Positions 59,670 to 64,000 of a DNA stretch of 64,000 bases are shown piece after piece (the first letter of the stretch is position 1; each line of letters begins with the position of its first letter). Both the position numbers and the translations under genes were made by a program. Under the pieces are notes generated by a model, which saw nothing but the letters and a program-made list of their open reading frames with translations, made no database searches and had not been told where the DNA came from. Source of the stretch: Rhytidiadelphus loreus (lineage: Eukaryota; Streptophyta; Bryopsida; Hypnales; Hylocomiaceae); assembly GCA_947034895.1 (NCBI GenBank), contig OX344765.1, positions 13,831,001-13,895,000 of the forward strand, read 5' to 3'.

Positions 59670-60430
59670 GGTGGCCAGTTGGACAAGCTCGTCTGTGTTG
59701 GTGGTCGGTCATTAGATTTGACAAGTTCATGTGAGTTGGTGACTTGGTGGTTAGGCATTGGATTTGAGAAAAGTGGATACAGTACGTGTGAGGGGAGTGA
59801 TTAGATGGCTACTTAGACAAGTTTATGTGAGTTGGTGGTCGGTCATTGGATTTGAGGGGTTTGTGTATGTTAGTGGTCAGTCAATGGAGTTAGACAAGTT
59901 CATGTGAATTGGTGGTCAGTCATTGAATTTGACAAGTTTGTGTATGTTGGTGGTCGGTCATTTAATTTGACAGGTTTGTGTATGTTAGTGGTCGGTCAAT
60001 GGAATTAGACAAGTTCATGTGAGTTGGTGGTCGGTCATTGAATTTGACAGGTTTGTGTATGTTAGTGGTCAGTCAATGGAGTTAGAGAAGTTCATGTGAG
60101 CTGGTGGTTGGTCATTGGATTTGATAGGTTTGTGTATGTTAGTGGTTAGTTAATAAATTTGATAGGTCCTTGAATGTGAGTTGGTGGTGGAGCATTGGAT
60201 TTGACAGGTTCATGCATGTTGGTGGTTAGTCATTGAATTTGATAGGTTCATGTGAATTGGTAGCTGAGCATTGGATTTGAGAAAAGTGGGTACAATGTGA
60301 GGGGAATTTGAATAGTTACAAACTCAAACTACTGGGTGGCCAATTGGACAAGTTTTTGTTAGTTAGTGGTTAGGCATTGGATTTGACAAGTTCATATGAG
60401 CTAGTCGTTGGGCATTGAATTTGAGAAAAG
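59670..60430. repeat. Minisatellite of about 16 diverged 38-bp units
   Basis: Units built on 'gagttggtggtcggtcattg' and 'gatttgacaagttcatgt' recur every 37-39 bp from about 59690 to 60280, then more sparsely to 60420. Two alternating variants (GTTCATGTGAGTTGGTGG and GTTTGTGTATGTTAGTGG) give a higher-order period of about 77 bp in the central part. The unit length is not a multiple of three and the array has no open frame. Confidence 0.9.
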
Positions 60431-61400
60431 AAGGTTCAATGTGTGGGGAGTTTGAGTGGGTATAGACTCTGGCTCATTTGTAATTCATCAATAACTTACA
60501 AAGTTTCAACACTAGGGGGCTCCCACTTTCTAGGGGAGCAAAAGGGACTCCCTGGCTTTGGTTAACAATGTAATGTGTTTGATGGATGACTTTCTCTATA
60601 ATTACTATAGAAACAAAGGATGCACCTCTTGCTCCAAAAATTGAATCATATGTGAGTGAGTACCTATCACCAAGGCAACGTCCTTCCACAGTTAAACAAA
60701 TGATTCCCGTGATAAAAAAAAGGATGATTTCCACAGTGACCAGCCCGGCGTTCCCAGGTTAATTGTACCTTACTTATCTACAGAAATCAGATGTGGCTCT
60801 CTGTGCATCACAGAATTCAACCCAGCAACCCCACCCCCCGTGAATGCAGTGAGTGATTCCAGTCAATGCACAACAGCAGAACTCATTAGTGTGAAAAAAA
60901 CTTCAAATACGACTTAAAAAACTGCACAACAGCAGATTTTATTTGTGTCCAAACTGCACATAACAGCAGTGACGAAAAGATGATCGACGAGCTCACGACC
61001 TGAATGCCGCCCGAGACACCCATTCCTGCAAACCAGACGCTGAATCAACTCCAGCTAGAGAATCATAATTTCAGAACAGAACATCCGCTTCTTTAAACGT
61101 AATTCTCTCCCCATTTCAGCTCTTTCCAAATTTACCTTGTTCCTCACAGAACCAATTCTTCCAGAATCTGACTGTAGACCGGTTCTGCTGCAATTCCGGC
61201 CCACAGGCACTCACTGATTCGTGTGTACTAGGATTATTAATTTGATAAGTTATAGACAGGATTGATGCTAAAGCTTACTGTAAATACGGTAAGTGCAGGG
61301 ATTGGGGATCAAATTTTAGCAGGGTGGGTATCCAACTGCATTCCTGGAAGCAACTCGGGGTCCTGGCAGCAGACAGTAAAAAAGGAATCGGACAAAAGAC
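60431..61400. other. Intergenic DNA leading to the KAI2-like gene
   Basis: AT-rich sequence gives way to more balanced composition after about 60730. No separate gene is supported. Two near-identical phrases 'gcacaacagcaga' occur at about 60870 and 60930. Confidence 0.45.
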
Positions 61401-62464
61401 GTGAGCACTGAGCAGGCTCCATGTGGTGCAACGTCATTCATTCCATCGCTGGCCGGTGTCCACTTGCGTTCATCACTCACTTTTTGCCCTTTCCCTTTGC
61501 TTGCTCATCAGTTGCTCGGCCCTCATCTCCTTCCTCCCGTGCACTTTATAATAATATCTTTGTATCTTCCGCACCTCGCGTTTAGTATCTCGCGTGCTCA
61601 CTACTGTAGCCCTCAAAGCACACGAGCTCTCAAGGCACACGAGCTCTCAAGCACACGAGCTCACGAGCGCACGAGGTTTCAATCGGGGACTGACAAGCTC
61701 TGAAGATTGACGTCAGATGCAGAGGAGGTAGTTGAATGATCTCGGTAAGGAGCTTTGAATCATTTTTGCGACTCGTGTACCTGGCGAAAAGAAAAGAAAA
61801 TCACCATATTCTTTCACTCGGATTGGTTTTGTCATCTTCTCGTTGGCGCTTACGTTTTGACGATAAGAGTGGCACCACGGTAGATTCGCTTCAAAGCAGG
61901 AGGTTTGTAGTTGTACAGGAGCAAATTCCAGAGTTTCGGTAATAGGTGTGGGTCTAAAACGCGAGTTTCAATTGTGCATGGCGATGGTGGATTCTTTGGA
62001 GGATTTTCAGTCAGTCAACAATTTTCTGTTTGGAGTTTATGCGAATCTTCTCCGTCACAAGCCTCTTCCCCATGTGGTTGGATGTAGTGGTAAAAGAGTC
62101 TTTCGGTAAGAGAAGGCTAGTTATGTTATAAGATCGTTGGATTGATTCTGATATGATGTGCAGATCTTGAAGACTGAATTGGAGTTCGTGTATGCAAGTG
62201 TGCGTTCGTGACGAGAGGTGAGACAGCGAGAGTCTGAATTCGAGGTGCAAGAAGAGTTTGTGTTATGAGTCTCTCAGTTATGAATTAAAGATAAGGAGTT
62301 CCATGTTAAGTTACAAGAGCGCTGGATTGCTTCTGGTATGGTGTGCCGATTTTGTGAGTTCGTATCTGCAAGAGTACGTCCTTGACAACCACTTCACGGT
62401 GAAAATCTGACTTCGAAGTGTGTACATTTTCAAGAGAAGCGTTTTTTTTGGAGAAGCCTTTGTG
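61401..62464 (+). promoter_or_regulatory. Putative promoter and long 5' leader of the KAI2-like gene
   Basis: The base composition rises towards that of the gene. A TATA-like CTTTATAATAATATC lies at about 61545-61560, followed by short repeats of 'cacacgagctctcaag' at 61618-61665. A diverged direct duplication of roughly 120 bp links 62120-62245 and 62310-62430 ('gattctgatatgatgtgcagat' against 'gcttctggtatggtgtgccgat'). Many upstream ATGs occur. Transcription start and any leader intron are not determined. Confidence 0.35.
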
Positions 62465-63791
62465 ATGGCGGAGACACCGACCCTTCTGGAGGCGCACAAT
62501 GTGCGAGTGGTGGGCATGGGCGAGGAGTTAGTCGTGCTGGGCCACGGCTTCGGCACGGATCAATCGGTGTGGCAGCATATTATTCCGCACTTGGTGGATG
62601 AGTACCGCGTGATCTTGTTCGACAACATGGGCGCGGGCACCACGGATCCCGAGTATTTCAGCTTCAGCAGATACTCCACGCTGCACGGATACGCAGACGA
62701 TCTCTTGTCCATTCTTGATGAACTTGGCGTGGAGTCGTGTATATATGTTGGACATTCCGTGGCGGGCATGGTGGGGTGCTTGGCGTCGCTGGAACGACCG
62801 GAAATCTTCTCCAAGATTATTACCATCTCCACGTCGCCAAGGTAGAGCTCTCGCATTCACGAAAGATTGCATATTGCAGCGACTGAAAATAGGACAAGTG
62901 TTTATTGGAATCGATATATATATGACCGCTAGTTTTAGTAAATACTAATACGTGAAACATACAACTTTGAAAAAAACGTATCCATTTCGTAAATACACTT
63001 TTGCGAAGCTCTAGAGATTTGAATACTGCCGGTTCCAGGAAGTACTGGTGTCCGATTGAAGCTTTTTTTTGTGACAAACATTAGTGCGACTTCACGAATA
63101 TTCCAGATTTGTGTAAAGAGTTTTCTGGACTGTGTGTTTGCTAACTAGTTTTGCGCAGTTCTTTTCCAACTTCCTGTGCACTTCAACTTCATCGTCAACC
63201 TCAGTTGTAATTGAAAAACGGTGGGAAAAGAATGCTCAAATTGCCGCTTGGAGAAATTGATGTTGTCGAACAATATCAGGCGATACTCAATTAGATGTAC
63301 TCAAACTGAAAAACGCTAGTGGGTGAGTATCGCGTGATATTGGCGGTTCTTGTTTTTTATAGCTACGGTTCGAAAAGGGGGATGGTCATTTAGGGTTTAG
63401 ATTTCCAGGTCATCGGTATAAAACTGATGTCATAAGAGACGATCAGATAAGTTAGTAGTGCCACGAATAACTCGAAAGGAGTTAGTTCGAGAATTCGTCC
63501 ATAGTGCTGACGGAATTGTGTTATGGGGGGACTGTTTTTGTTTTCAGGTACCTGAATGACAGTGATTACTTCGGAGGCTTCGAGCAGGAGGATCTGAATC
63601 AATTGTTCGAAGCGATGCAATCCAATTTCAAGGCGTGGGTGTCGGGATTTGCTCCGTTGGCGGTGGGGGCAGACATAGATTCCATGGCAGTCCAGGAGTT
63701 CGGGCGGACTCTCTTCAACATTCGACCCGACATCGCCTTCAGTGTGGCGAAAACCATCTTCCAGAGTGATCTGCGCTCCATGCTCTCCAAA
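62465..63791 (+). CDS. KAI2: KAI2/D14-LIKE alpha/beta-hydrolase receptor, 5' part (two exons)
   Basis: A karrikin/KAI2-ligand receptor-hydrolase, expected in nucleus and cytoplasm with MAX2-type F-box partners. Exon 1 is 62465-62841 (start [13 protein letters not shown], the first in-frame ATG); a GTAGAG donor leaves phase 2. Exon 2 is 63548-63791 and ends at a GTAAGT donor in phase 0. Together they give 207 of about 270 residues. Visible: [11 protein letters not shown] at 26-36, [10 protein letters not shown] at 53-62, and the nucleophile Ser98 in GHSVAG. The pocket aromatics equivalent to Arabidopsis KAI2 Phe26, Tyr124, Phe134, Phe157 and Phe194 are all kept (Phe29, Tyr127, Phe137, Phe160, Phe197). 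The segment [12 protein letters not shown] and PDIAFSV follow the KAI2 rather than a generic hydrolase pattern. Catalytic Asp and His would lie in the next exon, beyond 64000. GHSVAG replaces the GHSVSA of Arabidopsis KAI2. Confidence 0.9.
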
Positions 63792-64000
63792 GTAAGTTGA
63801 AATTGAACCTTCATGGATCCCCGATTTGTATTTCAAACGTTTTTTTAGGGTTTCTCGTTGTTTGGAGATTCACCGATTATGAACACAGGGTTGCTCAAGG
63901 CTTGGAAAACTGGTGGCATACCATTTCTACAAAAACTAAGAAAATGCAAAAAGCCTAATGTAATGTTTATACTCTAAAACCAGCGAGACTTCTGATAGTT
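63792..64000 (+). other. Start of KAI2-like intron 2
   Basis: The sequence after the GTAAGT donor at 63792 is AT-rich with no open frame continuing the protein; the acceptor and last exon are not in the window. Confidence 0.6.

Noticed and set aside
60722..60745. Fragment of the small TTAA MITE (tttccacagtgacca)
   Set aside because: The match is about 20 bp and could be chance.
61401..61703. 100-codon frame upstream of the KAI2-like gene
   Set aside because: Its end is made of the short CACACGAGCTCT repeats, it has no recognisable domain, and it fits a promoter or leader better.
1..64000. LTR retrotransposons, Helitrons, rRNA, tRNA and CRISPR arrays
   Set aside because: No reverse transcriptase, integrase or gag motifs, no paired long terminal repeats, no RepHel frame, no tRNA or rRNA signature and no regularly spaced short repeats were seen by eye; a weak or decayed copy could still be missed.

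Overview
This window is nuclear DNA from a land plant. The evidence is multi-exon genes with GT-AG introns, a TIR-NB-LRR (TNL) immune receptor, a KAI2/D14L-type alpha/beta-hydrolase, CACTA (En/Spm) transposon genes and many plant-style MITEs in AT-rich, gene-poor sequence. The TNL domain style and the KAI2 sequence suggest a non-seed plant, perhaps a moss, but I cannot fix the species. No bacterial, organellar or viral genes and no RNA genes were recognised.

Left part (1-21.8 kb). A complete six-exon TNL gene runs on the minus strand from 17692 to 13211. Its 5' region (about 17.5-19.5 kb) is duplicated at 1-1.9 kb, including the 41-nt first coding exon and a 42-nt leader mini-exon. The left edge therefore holds the head of a second, tandem TNL whose body lies outside the window. 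A 254-bp Tourist-like MITE entered the upstream region of the complete copy after the duplication. Between the two TNLs lies about 11 kb of AT-rich DNA filled with nested short DNA transposons. Three families recur: elements flanked by TTAA with CCCCTAAA termini, elements of about 560 bp with G-rich ends and 9-bp target duplications (Mutator-like), and elements with CATTA...TAATG ends.

Middle part (21.8-45.3 kb). A 22.3-kb CACTA transposon (21947-44283, target duplication CGT) sits inside a smaller CACTA element (21781-45294, target duplication GCT). The inner element carries a four-exon TNP2-type transposase on the minus strand and a divergent seven-exon gene resembling the TnpA/Transposase_24 class on the plus strand. 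A possible small cysteine-rich gene lies between them. Both large genes keep full exon structure and consistent splice phases, but each has two disabling lesions, so the element looks recently inactivated. About 6 kb on its right side has no recognisable gene.

Right part (45.3-64 kb). AT-rich DNA holds more copies of the same MITE families, hairpin repeats, a small CACTA element interrupted by a Mutator-like MITE, a tandem array at 52.9-53.5 kb whose units contain TATAAAA, and a 38-bp minisatellite at 59.7-60.4 kb. The window ends in the first two coding exons of a KAI2-like receptor gene on the plus strand, whose last part lies beyond 64000.
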